The notes under the pieces are model-generated. The model did no database searches and was not told the origin of the DNA. It saw only the letters and a program-made list of their open reading frames with translations. Below are positions 16,457-26,181 of a stretch of DNA of 64,000 nt, piece by piece (position 1 is the stretch's first letter; each line of letters starts with the position of its first letter). A program made the position numbers and the translations under genes. Source of the DNA: Rhizobium sp. CC-YZS058 (GTDB taxonomy: Bacteria; Pseudomonadota; Alphaproteobacteria; Rhizobiales; Rhizobiaceae); NCBI RefSeq assembly GCF_034720595.1, contig NZ_JAYESJ010000001.1, forward strand, positions 4,081,501-4,145,500, written 5' to 3'.

Positions 16457-16483
16457 AGCCCGGTCGGAAACGACCGGGCTTTC
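16457..16483 (+). terminator. Terminator after the PPOX gene
   Basis: A perfect 10-bp stem (16457-16466 with 16471-16480) with a GAAA tetraloop and a short T run, 24 nt after the stop. Confidence 0.8.
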
Positions 16484-16565
16484 GTGTATGCGGAACAATG
16501 CACGGACTGATGCGTTAGAGGGAAGCCCGATCCCCGGCAGTCTCGAACCTAGAGGAAAGCGTCGC

Positions 16566-17792
16566 ATGGCTGCTGACCAGAGTCCCTCGCGCCTCCGTGC
16601 CGCCCAGGATGTCGGCGCCGAAGGCCAGCCGCCCGAACAGAGCGCGTCCCCCCACTTCGATACGAGCCTCAAGTCCGATGAGAACGGAGCATCGGCCGCG
16701 GACGACACACGTGACGCCCCGTCCGAGGGTGAGGACGCGAAAGCCGAGAAGAAGCCATCGATCATCAAGCGCCATCCGATCGCATTCATCGCCGGCCTTC
16801 TGGTGCTGGTCGCCCTCTGCGTGATCGGCTATTTTGTCTGGCTCGTCTATTTCCATCCCTATGAAACGACCGACGACGCCTTTATCGACGCGCGCAGCTT
16901 TGCGGTGGCCAGCAAAGTCTCCGGCTATGTTGCCGATGTCCGCGTGAGCGACAACGCCCACCTCAATGCAGGCGACGTGATCGCCGTCATCGACCCGCGC
17001 GATTACCAGATTTCGCTCGATCAGGCGAAAGGCGAGGTCGAATCCGCCAAGGCGGCGATCAGCAGCGCAGAAGCACAGGTTGCGGCGAGCAGCGCCGCCA
17101 TTGCCGAGAGCCGCGCCCAGCAGGCCTCCGCACAGGCGGCCCTTCAGTTTGCCCAGGAAGAAGCCAGCCGCCAGCAGGATCTGGCCCGCAGCGGCGCCGG
17201 CACCGTCCAATCCGCGCAACAGGCGACGAGCTCTTTGCGTCAAGCGCAGGCGACCCTGTCGCAGGCCCAGGCAAGCGTGGTGTCGGCCATGAAGAACCGC
17301 GCCGTGGCCGAGGCTCAACGTGCGAGCGCGGTCGCGACACTCCATCAGGCGGAAGCGACGGTCGAATCGGCCGAGCAGAGCCTTGCCTATACGACGATCA
17401 GCGCCCAGCAACCGGGCCGCGTCGTGCGGCTGTCCGGTGCCAAAGGGCAATATGTTGCTGCCGGGCAAAGCGTTGCAATGTTCGTCCCCGACGAGATCTG
17501 GGTAACCGCCAATTTCAAGGAAACGCAGCTGACCGACATGCGCCCCGGCCAACCGGTCGATGTGACCATCGACGCCTATCCCGACATGCCGTTGAAGGGG
17601 AAGGTCGAGTCCGTGCAGCCTGGATCGGGAACGGCCTTCTCGCTGCTGCCGGCTGAAAACGCCACAGGCAATTATGTCAAAGTCACCCAGCGCGTTCCGG
17701 TCAAGATCATCGTGGACAGCTGGCCGAAGGACTTGCCCGTCGGCCCCGGCATGTCGGTCGTGCCCACCGTGACCGTGCGCCCGAGGACCTGA
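16566..17792 (+). CDS. emrA: HlyD/EmrA-type membrane fusion protein
   Basis: 408 residues: a charged cytoplasmic N-terminus (about 1-70), one membrane helix (AFIAGLLVLVALCVIGYFVW), then the periplasmic adaptor. The adaptor has the biotinyl-lipoyl-like strand YVADVRVSDNAHLNAGDVIA, a long alanine/glutamine-rich coiled coil (about 145-270) and the closing barrel (VWVTANFKETQLTDMRPGQPV-type). It links an inner-membrane pump to an outer-membrane channel. AGAGGAAAG precedes the ATG at 16566; the longer upstream frame is not homologous. The partner pump starts 2 nt after its stop. Confidence 0.88.
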   Translation: MAADQSPSRLRAAQDVGAEGQPPEQSASPHFDTSLKSDENGASAADDTRDAPSEGEDAKAEKKPSIIKRHPIAFIAGLLVLVALCVIGYFVWLVYFHPYETTDDAFIDARSFAVASKVSGYVADVRVSDNAHLNAGDVIAVIDPRDYQISLDQAKGEVESAKAAISSAEAQVAASSAAIAESRAQQASAQAALQFAQEEASRQQDLARSGAGTVQSAQQATSSLRQAQATLSQAQASVVSAMKNRAVAEAQRASAVATLHQAEATVESAEQSLAYTTISAQQPGRVVRLSGAKGQYVAAGQSVAMFVPDEIWVTANFKETQLTDMRPGQPVDVTIDAYPDMPLKGKVESVQPGSGTAFSLLPAENATGNYVKVTQRVPVKIIVDSWPKDLPVGPGMSVVPTVTVRPRT

Positions 17793-17794
17793 GC

Positions 17795-19405
17795 GTGGCC
17801 GCCGTCGCATCCGCCGGCGGGCAAGAGGCGGGCGCCAAGGCAGGGGCCGTCAATCCCTGGCTGATCGCCATGGTCGTCTCGATTGCCACCTTCATGGAAG
17901 TTCTCGACACCACGATCGCCAATGTGGCCTTGCGCTACATCTCAGGCGGGCTGGCTGTCAGCGCCGACGAAGCCTCCTGGGTCGTCACCACCTACCTCGT
18001 CTCCAACGCCATCGTGCTGGTCGCAAGCAGCTTCATTGCCAAGCGGTATGGGCGGCGACGGTTCTATCTGGCTTGCCTTGCCACCTTCACCGTGTCGTCC
18101 ATCCTCTGCGGCCTGGCCTGGAACCTGGAATCGCTGTTGTTCTTCCGCATGGTACAGGGCTTTGCAGGCGGCGGCATGGTGCCGATTTCCCAGTCCATCC
18201 TTGCGGATTCCTTCCCGCCCGCCAAGCGGGGCCAGGCTTTCGCGCTGTTCGGTGTCGCGGTGGTGGTGGCGCCCGTTGTCGGGCCCACCCTCGGCGGCTG
18301 GCTCTCCGACAATTTTTCCTGGCACTGGTGCTTCCTGATCAACGGGCCGGTCGGCGTTGCCGCGTTCCTGCTCGTCTACTTCCTCGTTCAGGAGCCGGAC
18401 AGCCTGCGCAAGGAGCGGGCGGATATGAAGCGGAAGGGCGTTCGCTTCGATCTGATCGGTTTTCTTCTGGTCGCCGTCTTCCTCGGTGCGCTGGAACTGG
18501 TGCTCGATCGTGGCCAGACGGAGGATTGGTTCGGATCGTCCTTCATCATCGTCGCCACCGCCATTTGCCTGCTGGCCTTCTTCTCCGCCATCCCCTGGCT
18601 GCTCACGCGCGCCAACCCGGTGATCGACGTTCGCCTGCTGGCCAGCCGTCAGTTCGGTGCCTGCTTTCTGGTGATGATGGCAACCGGCGCGATCCTGATC
18701 GCCACAACCCAGTTCGTGCCGCAGGTGCTGCAGGAGAATTTCGGCTACACGGCCACCTGGGCGGGCCTGGCGCTTTCCCCCGGCGGTATCGTGACCATGA
18801 CGATGATGTTCATCGTGGGGCGGCTGTCCGGCCTGATCCAGCCGAAATATCTGATTGCCATAGGCTGCAGCATCATCGCGCTCGCCATGTGGGACATGAC
18901 GCGGCTTTACGCGGACCTGAACTTCGGCTTCTTCGCCTGGTCGCGCATGATCCTCGGACTGGGCCTGCCGCTGATCTTCATTCCCATCACCAGTGCGTCT
19001 TATGACGGTCTGCGACCCGATCAGACCGACCAGGCCTCTGCTTTAATCAATGCAGCGCGCAATACGGGCGGCTCGATCGGCGTCTGCATCGCCTCGAATG
19101 TTCTCGCCCACCGCGAGCAGTGGCACCACAGCCGTCTGGTCGAACATATCGTGCCCTCGGAGCCCGGCTATCAGCAGGCGCTCCAGACATGGACGGACTA
19201 CTTCATCAGCCGTGGGGTCAATGCCGGCGATGCCGCCCAGCAGGCGATCGGCGCCATCGGCCAGCAGGTGGCACAGCAGTCGAGCTACCTCGCCTATATC
19301 GACGTCTTCCATACGCTGGCCTTGATCTCGCTCGCCGTCGTGCCGCTGGCGCTGATCCTGCGCAAGATCGATCTCAATCACAAAGGCTCGGGACCAGCGC
19401 ATTGA
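17795..19405 (+). CDS. emrB: DHA2 (14-TMS) MFS multidrug transporter, EmrB/QacA type
   Basis: 536 residues with about 14 membrane helices, the DHA2 length. The family signature LDTTIANVAL lies in helix 1 and the motif-C-like GVAVVVAPVVGPTLGG near residues 150-165. It exports hydrophobic drugs with protons, together with the preceding EmrA-like adaptor. The start is GTG two bases after the emrA stop, a coupled arrangement. No MarR/TetR regulator is adjacent, so control is unclear. Substrate unknown. Confidence 0.9.
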   Translation: MAAVASAGGQEAGAKAGAVNPWLIAMVVSIATFMEVLDTTIANVALRYISGGLAVSADEASWVVTTYLVSNAIVLVASSFIAKRYGRRRFYLACLATFTVSSILCGLAWNLESLLFFRMVQGFAGGGMVPISQSILADSFPPAKRGQAFALFGVAVVVAPVVGPTLGGWLSDNFSWHWCFLINGPVGVAAFLLVYFLVQEPDSLRKERADMKRKGVRFDLIGFLLVAVFLGALELVLDRGQTEDWFGSSFIIVATAICLLAFFSAIPWLLTRANPVIDVRLLASRQFGACFLVMMATGAILIATTQFVPQVLQENFGYTATWAGLALSPGGIVTMTMMFIVGRLSGLIQPKYLIAIGCSIIALAMWDMTRLYADLNFGFFAWSRMILGLGLPLIFIPITSASYDGLRPDQTDQASALINAARNTGGSIGVCIASNVLAHREQWHHSRLVEHIVPSEPGYQQALQTWTDYFISRGVNAGDAAQQAIGAIGQQVAQQSSYLAYIDVFHTLALISLAVVPLALILRKIDLNHKGSGPAH

Positions 19406-19469
19406 AGAGAGACAGGACTTTTGCCCAAGCGCCGTTGCCGGATAGTGAAAAGACGGGCAGAACAGCGTG

Positions 19470-20381
19470 ATGGCTCTTCCTGTCTCCCATCATCCCGCCC
19501 GTCCGCGCCGCTCCGTTCTCTGCGTTCCTGCCGACAATCAGCGCGCCTGTGCAAAGGTGGCGGAGCTTGCCTGCGATGCCGTCATCTATGATCTCGAGGA
19601 TGCCGTGGCGCCGGATGCCAAGGAGGCGGCGCGAGCTGCCGTGCGCGACATCCTGTCTGCGCCGGCGCCGCGCGGGATCGAGCGCATCGTCCGCATCAAT
19701 CCCCTCTCCGAAGCGCTTGGCCAGGCGGACCTGACCGCGCTCGCACCACTCTCGCCGGATGCGATCCTGCTGCCCAAGGTCGAAAGCCCTCGAGACATCG
19801 AAAATGCCGCCGATCTGCTGGCCGAGCTCGACGAGGCGGAGAGGGTGCGGCTCTGGGCAATGATCGAAACGCCGAAGGGACTGATCAACAGTGCCGCCAT
19901 TGCGGAGGCTGGACGCACCGCCGGCGGACGGCTCGATTGCCTGGTCGTCGGCCTGAACGACCTGCGCAAGGCAACCGGCACACGCCCGCTTCCCGGACGC
20001 CCTTATGTGGACGCCTGGCTGATGCAGGTGCTGCTTTCCGGCCGTGCGGCCGGGCTCGATGTCATCGACGCCGTCTTCAACGCCTTTGAGGACGCGGACG
20101 GCTTTTCTTCAGAGTGCCGGCAAGGGCGCGATATGGGTTTCGAAGGCAAGATGCTGATCCATCCCAATCAGATCGCGGCAGCCAACACGGCCTTTGCGCC
20201 GGATGCTGGGGCTCTGGCAGAAGCGCAGGCGATCATCGATGCTTTCGCCGATCCGGCAGCGGACGGGAAAGCGGTGCTGCGCATGGGGGGGCGGATGATC
20301 GAGCGCCTTCACCTTGACCAGGCCTTGGCCCTTCGGGCAAAGGCTGAGGCCATCCACAACCTGGAAAGGGCAAATCGATGA
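19470..20381 (+). CDS. HpcH/HpaI aldolase / citrate lyase beta-like (CitE) protein
   Basis: 303 residues of the CitE/malyl-CoA lyase TIM-barrel superfamily: RRSVLCVPADNQRACAKV, acidic VIYDLEDAVAPDAK, LLPKVESP and WAMIETPKG, with FEGKMLIHPNQI near the end. CitE-like enzymes cleave or form acyl-CoA thioesters such as citramalyl-, malyl- or methylmalyl-CoA with magnesium. The usual citrate lyase partners are absent, so it acts alone. ATG at 19470 is preferred over the GTG just before it. The stop overlaps the DUF1737 start by 4 nt. Confidence 0.82.
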   Translation: MALPVSHHPARPRRSVLCVPADNQRACAKVAELACDAVIYDLEDAVAPDAKEAARAAVRDILSAPAPRGIERIVRINPLSEALGQADLTALAPLSPDAILLPKVESPRDIENAADLLAELDEAERVRLWAMIETPKGLINSAAIAEAGRTAGGRLDCLVVGLNDLRKATGTRPLPGRPYVDAWLMQVLLSGRAAGLDVIDAVFNAFEDADGFSSECRQGRDMGFEGKMLIHPNQIAAANTAFAPDAGALAEAQAIIDAFADPAADGKAVLRMGGRMIERLHLDQALALRAKAEAIHNLERANR

Positions 20382-20584
20382 AACTCTATCGCTTTCTCAC
20401 CGGTCCTGACGATGCGAGCTTCTGCCACAAGGTGACTGCTGCCTTGAACAAGGGGTGGTCGCTGCAGGGATCGCCGAGCTACGCCTACAATGCCGATCTG
20501 CAGATCATGCAGTGCGGCCAAGCGGTCGTCAAAGAGGTCGAAGGCAAGGATTACGATCCAGAAATGAAGCTCTCCGAGCAGTGA
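20378..20584 (+). CDS. DUF1737 small protein
   Basis: 68 residues (MKLYRFLTGPDDASFCHKVT, GWSLQGSPSYAYN, QCGQAVVKEV), matching the DUF1737 domain of small soluble proteins of unknown role. The start overlaps the stop of the CitE-like gene (ATGA), so translation is coupled and the two are likely made together. No signal peptide or membrane segment. Confidence 0.8.
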   Translation: MKLYRFLTGPDDASFCHKVTAALNKGWSLQGSPSYAYNADLQIMQCGQAVVKEVEGKDYDPEMKLSEQ

Positions 20585-21031
20585 TCAGGTCGGCGATCCG
20601 TCGCCGACATGCTCCACGCTGGCCTCGATCCGCTCCATATCGTCGTCCGAAAGGCCGAAGTGGTGGCCGATCTCGTGGATGAGAACATGGGTGATGATGT
20701 CGCCCAGCGTCTCGTCATTCTCCGCCCAGTAGTCAAGGATTGGCCGGCGGTAGAGAATGATGCGGTTCGGCAGCGTGCCGCTTTCCATGCTGAAGCGCTC
20801 GCCGATGCCGCGCCCTTCGAAGAGGCCGAGCAGGTCGAACGGTGTTTCGAGCGCCATGTCCTCGAACACGTCGTCGGTCGGAAAATCCTCGATCTCGATG
20901 ATGAGATCGCTCGCCAGCGCGCGAAACTCCTCCGGCAGATGGCCATAGGCCTCCAGCGTCAGGGATTCGAAGGTGCTGATGGTCGGCGCATGGCGTTCCC
21001 GCCAGTCGTCGCTTTGGTCAACTCGGGCCAT
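20585..21031 (-). CDS. Zincin-like metallopeptidase family protein (PF06262 type)
   Basis: 148 residues, cytoplasmic, with the zinc motif HEIGHHFGLSDDDME near the C-terminus; the acidic residues after HExxH are typical of this short metallopeptidase family. The rest (ILYRRPILDYWAE, ITHVLIHE) fits too. Targets are unknown. ATG 21031 is chosen because AAAGGAG lies 5 nt before it; the GTG two codons earlier has no room for that site. It converges on the DUF1737 gene with no gap between the two stops. Confidence 0.85.
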   Translation of the reverse strand: MARVDQSDDWRERHAPTISTFESLTLEAYGHLPEEFRALASDLIIEIEDFPTDDVFEDMALETPFDLLGLFEGRGIGERFSMESGTLPNRIILYRRPILDYWAENDETLGDIITHVLIHEIGHHFGLSDDDMERIEASVEHVGDGSPT

Positions 21032-21228
21032 GGGCACTCCTTTGCAGCCCTATATAATGATTTTGCCGGCGGTTTCGAGTGAATTTCCCGAGGCGGTCTG
21101 TCCCAGGCCCGGCGCCGACGTGGCAGGCGATAACGTTTGTGGTAGGAGCGAAGTTGCAGCACGCGAATCGCGGTCTTCGGTCCGGCGGCCGGTCTGCGCT
21201 GCACCCCACATCTAGGTCAGGATGAGCC

Positions 21229-22440
21229 TTGGGCACGGATCTCAACGCACCGCTCGGTCAGGATCGAAAACCCGGCTCTAAGATAAGGAAGCCGCGCATC
21301 GGCGCCGGACGGCTGATGCTTGCGCTTGGGCTCGTGGCGCTTGCCGGCATTTCGGGTTTCGTAATTCTTTCCCCAAGCGGTCTTCAGACCGTGAGCCCCG
21401 TCGAAACGGCATCGCAATCGGCAGAGACGGCCTCCCCGGCGCGCAAGCCGTCTGCCCCTGATCAGGCCGGCCAGGCTGGCAGGATGGTCAGTGGCGGCCA
21501 GGCCGGCGCCAATGTGCGCGAAACGACGCTCGACGACGGCAGCCGCGTCACCACCTATGCGCCGAAGCCGCGCGATGGCGAAGGCCCGGCCATCATCGAG
21601 GTTCAGCCGGGACGAGGGCAAGACCCGCGCATGGCCGCCTTTCCGAACGAAAGCCTGCTTGAGGAGACGCCCGATGGGCGATTGCCCATCGTCGGCCCCG
21701 ATGGATTGCGGCCGATGGATCACTATGCCCGTCCCTGGTCCGGCGCGCGGGGAACGCGCATCGCACTTGTCGTCGGCGGCTTGGGATTGAGCCAGAGCGG
21801 CACGCAGAATGCCATTCGCACCCTGCCTGCCGATGTCACGCTTGCCTTCGCCGCCTCCGGCAACAGCCTGGAGCGGTGGATGCAGGAGGCCCGCCGCGAA
21901 GGGCACGAGATCCTGCTGCAGGTCCCGCTCGAACCGTTCGACTATCCGACCAACGATCCCGGGCCGAACACGCTGCTGACCTCGATGAGTGCGCGGGCCA
22001 ATCTGGATTCCCTGCATGCGTCCATGGCGCGGTTGACCAATTACACCGGCATCATGAATTTCCTCGGCGGCCGCTTTCTCTCCGATGCCGATGCGCTGGA
22101 GCCGATCCTGCGCGATATCAGCCGCCGGGGCCTTCTGTTTCTGGATGATGGCACATCGGCGCAATCGCTGAGCGGGACGATCGGCAAGGCGCTCGATCTT
22201 CCACACGGGTTCGCCGACATGACGGTCGACACCCAGCTCGATCGCATGGCCATCCTGCGCAAGCTCGATGAACTGGAGAAGATCGCGCGCCAGAAGGGAA
22301 CAGCCATCGGCACAGCCTCTGCCTTTGATGAGAGCGTGGCGGCGATCGGCCAGTGGATGAAGGAAGCCGAGGGGCGGGGCATCGAATTTGTCGGCGTTTC
22401 GGCGCTGGTTGACGATCCAAAGCAAGAGGCAGGCCGCTGA
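21229..22440 (+). CDS. Divergent polysaccharide deacetylase family protein
   Basis: 403 residues: short cytoplasmic tail, one N-terminal membrane helix ([19 protein letters not shown]), a variable Pro/Ala/Gln linker (about 45-170), then the divergent deacetylase domain ([53 protein letters not shown]). The domain is thought to face the periplasm; activity on polysaccharide is not established. The start is TTG at 21229, giving [12 protein letters not shown], with AGGATGAG just upstream; the nearer ATG at 21222 is out of frame. rppH follows 28 bp later. Confidence 0.85.
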   Translation: MGTDLNAPLGQDRKPGSKIRKPRIGAGRLMLALGLVALAGISGFVILSPSGLQTVSPVETASQSAETASPARKPSAPDQAGQAGRMVSGGQAGANVRETTLDDGSRVTTYAPKPRDGEGPAIIEVQPGRGQDPRMAAFPNESLLEETPDGRLPIVGPDGLRPMDHYARPWSGARGTRIALVVGGLGLSQSGTQNAIRTLPADVTLAFAASGNSLERWMQEARREGHEILLQVPLEPFDYPTNDPGPNTLLTSMSARANLDSLHASMARLTNYTGIMNFLGGRFLSDADALEPILRDISRRGLLFLDDGTSAQSLSGTIGKALDLPHGFADMTVDTQLDRMAILRKLDELEKIARQKGTAIGTASAFDESVAAIGQWMKEAEGRGIEFVGVSALVDDPKQEAGR

Positions 22441-22468
22441 GCCGCACACAGGAAGCAGGAGACAGACC

Positions 22469-23020
22469 ATGGCGAAGGGCAAGAAGACGTTGGTGACCTT
22501 GCGCGCGGAGGATCTGCCATACCGGCCCTGTGTCGGCATCATGGTGTTGAACCGCGACGGCCTTGTCTGGTCGGGACAGCGGATCGCCGAGGGCAATTCG
22601 GAATATGACGGATCGGCGCAGCTCTGGCAGATGCCCCAAGGCGGCATCGACGAGGGGGAAGATCCCCTTGAGGCTGCGCGGCGCGAACTCTACGAGGAAA
22701 CCGGCATGCGCACCGTCTCGCTTCTCGCCGAAGCGCCAGACTGGATCCACTACGACCTGCCGGACCATCTGATCGGCATCGGGCTCAAGGGAAAGTTTCG
22801 CGGTCAGGCCCAGCGCTGGTTCGCTTTCCGCTTCGAAGGCGAGGACAGCGAAATTGCCATCGACCCGCCGCCGGGTGGCCATTCGGCGGAATTCAGCGAC
22901 TGGGCCTGGCGCGACATGGCCGAGCTTCCCGCTCTCGTCGTGTCCTTCAAGCGCAAGGTCTATGACGAGGTGGTCAGGGCCTTCGCGCATCTCGCCGGTC
23001 CCGCCCAGGGCGCGGACTAG
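22469..23020 (+). CDS. rppH: RNA pyrophosphohydrolase RppH
   Basis: 183 residues with the RppH opening [16 protein letters not shown] and a full Nudix box ([22 protein letters not shown], about 58-79). RppH removes pyrophosphate from mRNA 5' ends and so starts RNase E-dependent decay. CAGGAG precedes ATG 22469; an upstream in-frame ATG lies inside the previous gene. It is followed tail to tail by the sigma factor gene: the same CTAG provides TAG stops on both strands. Confidence 0.93.
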   Translation: MAKGKKTLVTLRAEDLPYRPCVGIMVLNRDGLVWSGQRIAEGNSEYDGSAQLWQMPQGGIDEGEDPLEAARRELYEETGMRTVSLLAEAPDWIHYDLPDHLIGIGLKGKFRGQAQRWFAFRFEGEDSEIAIDPPPGGHSAEFSDWAWRDMAELPALVVSFKRKVYDEVVRAFAHLAGPAQGAD

Positions 23021-23625
23021 ACGCTCTCGATCCCGTCTTCACGCAAGAGGATGCGAAGCTTTCCGAAGGCAAGGCGGATCCGTGACTTCACCGTTCCGAG
23101 CGGCAGGCCGGTCGCGCTGGCGATTTCCGAATGGGACTGGCCGAAGAAGAAGGCCATCTGGATCAACTTGACTTGATCACCCGGAAGCTTGGCCAGCGCA
23201 GCACGGACGATCTCCTCCCGGTCGCCATGCTCCACCATTTCGTCCGGCGCCGGAGGGGCGCTTGGCTGCAGCAGCGGATCCTTCTCGTCGAGCTTGCGGT
23301 TGGCGGCGCGGCGTGCGCGGTCGATCCGCCTGTTACGCGCCACGCGGAACAGCCAGGTCGAAAGGGACGAGCGCGCGGGATCGTAAAGATCGGCCTTGTG
23401 CCAAAGAACGATCATGACCTCCTGGACGATCTCCTCCGCCTCTCCGGCCGATAGTTTCTGCCGCATCAGAAAGGATTTCAGCCGCGGCGCGAAAAAATCG
23501 AAGAGTTCTGCAAAGGCTGCCTGATCGCGACGGGTGGCGACGGCATCCGCCAGGCGTGCGAAATGCTGTCTCGCGTCCGAATCCATACCTGTCTTGAAAG
23601 CCTCCACCCCGATCACTTGGGCCAT
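23017..23625 (-). CDS. ECF-type RNA polymerase sigma factor, no anti-sigma neighbour
   Basis: 202 residues with region 2 ([57 protein letters not shown]) and region 4 ([37 protein letters not shown]). The composition fits ECF sigma factors of the group often paired with a ChrR-like anti-sigma, but no such gene is adjacent. The start at 23625 has no clear ribosome site; the ATG 13 codons in is an alternative. Its target promoters cannot be read from this window. Confidence 0.88.
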   Translation of the reverse strand: MAQVIGVEAFKTGMDSDARQHFARLADAVATRRDQAAFAELFDFFAPRLKSFLMRQKLSAGEAEEIVQEVMIVLWHKADLYDPARSSLSTWLFRVARNRRIDRARRAANRKLDEKDPLLQPSAPPAPDEMVEHGDREEIVRAALAKLPGDQVKLIQMAFFFGQSHSEIASATGLPLGTVKSRIRLAFGKLRILLREDGIESV

Positions 23626-23968
23626 GACACATCAGGTACAGCGCTTTTGTCAAAGGTCAAACTGTTGCCTGATTCTTTGTGATGGTGTGGGCGCGATCGA
23701 TCGGCACGGTTCGCGACGAATGACGCTGCGAACAGGCTGACCGTTCGTCCCGAACTTATTCATGACAGGCTCTCATCAGAAGGTGCGTTGCTGCGAAGCC
23801 GCGTGCGAGAAAGCAGGATTTGCGCGGCATCCCGTTCCGTACTATTGCGGTTGCAGCCGCCAAGACCGCATTCGTTGACGGTTTGATAACCTGAATAAAG
23901 TCAGAATGATCAGCGCGCGCGGCCCCGGACCGTCGGGGCCCATGCAGAAAGACAACCGGCAGGATACG
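23626..23968. other. Intergenic region between ECF sigma gene and ialB
   Basis: No gene is seen in these 343 bases. It must carry the divergent promoters. A TTGACG lies about 90 nt before ialB, but I find no well-spaced -10, and no clear GGAAC-type ECF promoter for autoregulation. Confidence 0.5.
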
Positions 23969-24490
23969 ATGTACGCAAGCAAGCTCCCCACCGCGATCGC
24001 TCTTCTCACCCTCAGCGCGGGGCTCCTCGCCGGGGCAGGCGTCGCGTCGGCCCAGTCTCCGACGCGTATCCAGCAGTTCAACGCCTGGGGCGCCTATTCC
24101 TATACGGCGAGTGGTGCCAAGGTTTGCTATGTTCTTTCGGTGCCGAAGGAAAAGAGCCCCGCCAATGTCGATCACGGCGACATCTTCTTCCTCGTCTCCC
24201 AGCGGCCGGGGCAGAACATCAGCTATGAGCCGCAGGCCATGATGGGCTATGCCCTGCAGGAGAATTCCAAGGTCACGGTGACGATCGACGCCAAGAGCTT
24301 CACGCTCTTCACCAAGGGCAATTCCGCCTGGGTGGAAAATGCCGCGGAAGAGCCGGCGCTGGTGACGGCCATGAAGTCCGGCAAGACCATGTCGGTGCAG
24401 GCCCGCTCGCGCAAGGGTACCCAGACCAACTACGCCTATTCGCTTTCCGGCATTTCTGCCGCGCTGAAGCAGATCGAGACCTGCAAATAG
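23969..24490 (+). CDS. Invasion associated locus B (IalB) family exported protein
   Basis: 173 residues with a signal peptide (cleavage after VASA-Q) and the IalB fold: FNAWGAYSYTASGAKVCYVL, then beta strands FFLVSQRPGQNISYEP and VTIDAKSFTLFTKGNSAWVE, and a final Cys pairing with the early one. IalB proteins are periplasmic or envelope proteins named for Bartonella erythrocyte invasion; in free-living rhizobia the role is unknown. Start ATG 23969 gives the signal peptide directly. A strong terminator follows, so it is monocistronic. Confidence 0.87.
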   Translation: MYASKLPTAIALLTLSAGLLAGAGVASAQSPTRIQQFNAWGAYSYTASGAKVCYVLSVPKEKSPANVDHGDIFFLVSQRPGQNISYEPQAMMGYALQENSKVTVTIDAKSFTLFTKGNSAWVENAAEEPALVTAMKSGKTMSVQARSRKGTQTNYAYSLSGISAALKQIETCK

Positions 24491-24514
24491 GCTCTCTCTG
24501 CCGCGATGGACTTG

Positions 24515-24546
24515 GGCCGGCGCATGCGCCGGCCTTTGCCGTTTTT
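24515..24546 (+). terminator. Terminator after ialB
   Basis: A 20-base perfect palindrome (24515-24534) followed by T-rich sequence, 24 nt after the stop. Confidence 0.75.
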
Positions 24547-24727
24547 CGCGCCGGCGTGACCAGGGGTGACCTTTCGTCCGTTCCGTGCTAGAGGCTCCGC
24601 CAAAGTCAGGCGCCGCGTGATTGGATCGCCGCGCCGCCGTTTCCAGTTCCTTCCGCATCGCCCGTTCCATCCCGCTGCTTGCAGGTGATGGAGTGCCGGG
24701 CCCGCTGATCGCTTCGACAAGGCCGCC

Positions 24728-25957
24728 ATGATGACCGCCACGCTTCCGCTTGAACGCCCCGCCGCCGCCCGCCCGCTTAGCCCCATGCGCGAGATGCCCT
24801 CGCTGATCGGTCTCACGCGCGAGGAAATGGGCCGCGCGCTTCTGGAGGTCGGCGTGGCCGAGCGGCAGGTCAAGATGCGCGTCAGCCAGCTCTGGCACTG
24901 GCTCTATGTGCGCGGCGTGTCCGATTTCGACCACATGACCAATGTCTCGAAGGACATGCGTGAAACGCTGAAGCGGCATTTCACCATCGCTCGGCCGGAA
25001 ATCGTCGAGGAGCAGATCTCCACCGACGGCACGCGCAAATGGCTCCTGCGCTTTCCGGCCCGCGGGGCCGGGCGCCCGGTGGAAATCGAGACGGTTTATA
25101 TCCCGGAAGAAGGGCGGGGCACGCTCTGCATCTCCAGCCAGGTCGGCTGCACGCTGACCTGTTCCTTCTGTCACACCGGCACGCAGAAGCTAGTGCGCAA
25201 CCTGACGGCCGAGGAAATCCTCGCCCAGCTTCTTCTGGCGCGCGACCGGCTCGGGGATTTTCCCGAGCGCGACACGCCGGCCGGCGCGATCGTACCGGCG
25301 GAAGGGCGCAAGGTTTCCAACATCGTCATGATGGGCATGGGCGAGCCGCTCTATAATTTCGAGAATGTAAAGACGGCCTTGCTGATTGCCACCGATGGCG
25401 ACGGCCTGTCGCTGTCGAAGCGCAGGGTCACGCTGTCGACCTCCGGCATCGTGCCGGAGATCTACCGTACTGGTGAGGAAATCGGCGTCATGCTGGCGAT
25501 CTCGCTCCATGCCGTGCGCGACGACCTGCGCGACATGCTGGTGCCGATCAACAAGAAATATCCGCTGAAGGCGCTGATGGAGGCCTGCCGCGCCTATCCC
25601 GGTCTCTCCAATGCCCGACGCATCACCTTCGAATATGTCATGCTGGAAGGCGTCAACGACAGTCTCGAGGATGCCAAGGAGCTGGTGAAGCTCCTCAAAG
25701 GCGTGCCGGCCAAGATCAACCTGATCCCCTTCAACCCCTGGCCGGGCACCAATTACCAGTGTTCCTCCTGGGAGCAGATCGAGAAGTTTGCCGACTTCAT
25801 CAATGCCGCCGGCTATGCCTCGCCGATCCGCACCCCGCGCGGGCGCGACATCCTGGCGGCCTGCGGGCAGCTGAAGTCGGAATCCGAACGCATGCGCAAG
25901 GTCGATCGCATGGCCTTCGAGGCCATGATGATCGCCAATCACGGATCCGACGACTGA
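24728..25957 (+). CDS. rlmN: Dual-specificity 23S rRNA/tRNA adenine-C2 methyltransferase RlmN
   Basis: 409 residues, a radical SAM enzyme that methylates C2 of A2503 in 23S rRNA and A37 of some tRNAs. The cluster motif CTLTCSFC gives Cys141, Cys145 and Cys148; the methyl-carrying Cys379 is in [21 protein letters not shown] is also diagnostic. The length is typical for alphaproteobacterial RlmN. Two tiny membrane-protein genes follow immediately and appear to be translated from the same message. Confidence 0.95.
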   Translation: MMTATLPLERPAAARPLSPMREMPSLIGLTREEMGRALLEVGVAERQVKMRVSQLWHWLYVRGVSDFDHMTNVSKDMRETLKRHFTIARPEIVEEQISTDGTRKWLLRFPARGAGRPVEIETVYIPEEGRGTLCISSQVGCTLTCSFCHTGTQKLVRNLTAEEILAQLLLARDRLGDFPERDTPAGAIVPAEGRKVSNIVMMGMGEPLYNFENVKTALLIATDGDGLSLSKRRVTLSTSGIVPEIYRTGEEIGVMLAISLHAVRDDLRDMLVPINKKYPLKALMEACRAYPGLSNARRITFEYVMLEGVNDSLEDAKELVKLLKGVPAKINLIPFNPWPGTNYQCSSWEQIEKFADFINAAGYASPIRTPRGRDILAACGQLKSESERMRKVDRMAFEAMMIANHGSDD

Positions 25958-25959
25958 CG

Positions 25960-26181
25960 ATGAGCCTGATCCACAACGAGCGAACGAAGCTGACGGCGGC
26001 CTATCTCAATGGCATTGCTGTTGCCATCTTCGCCGTTGGAGGCTTCGCACCTTTGGTCGGCTGGTTCAACAGCGGCTCCGGGCCCGGTCGTCCGGTCATC
26101 GCCTTGTCGGTCATTTGCATTCTGGTTTCTGCGGGCATACATTTGGCAGGACGGTTTCTGCTCAAGGGATTGCACACATGA
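25960..26181 (+). CDS. Small two-helix membrane protein, coupled to rlmN
   Basis: 73 residues (MSLIHNERTKLTAAYLNGIA) with two hydrophobic segments: IAVAIFAVGGFAPLVGW and PVIALSVICILVSAGIHLAG. The ATG lies 2 nt after the rlmN stop and has no strong ribosome site of its own, so it is probably translated by coupling. I recognise no family. Its stop overlaps the next ATG. The tandem of two micro-membrane proteins suggests a membrane pair or regulator; that is inference. Confidence 0.65.
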   Translation: MSLIHNERTKLTAAYLNGIAVAIFAVGGFAPLVGWFNSGSGPGRPVIALSVICILVSAGIHLAGRFLLKGLHT

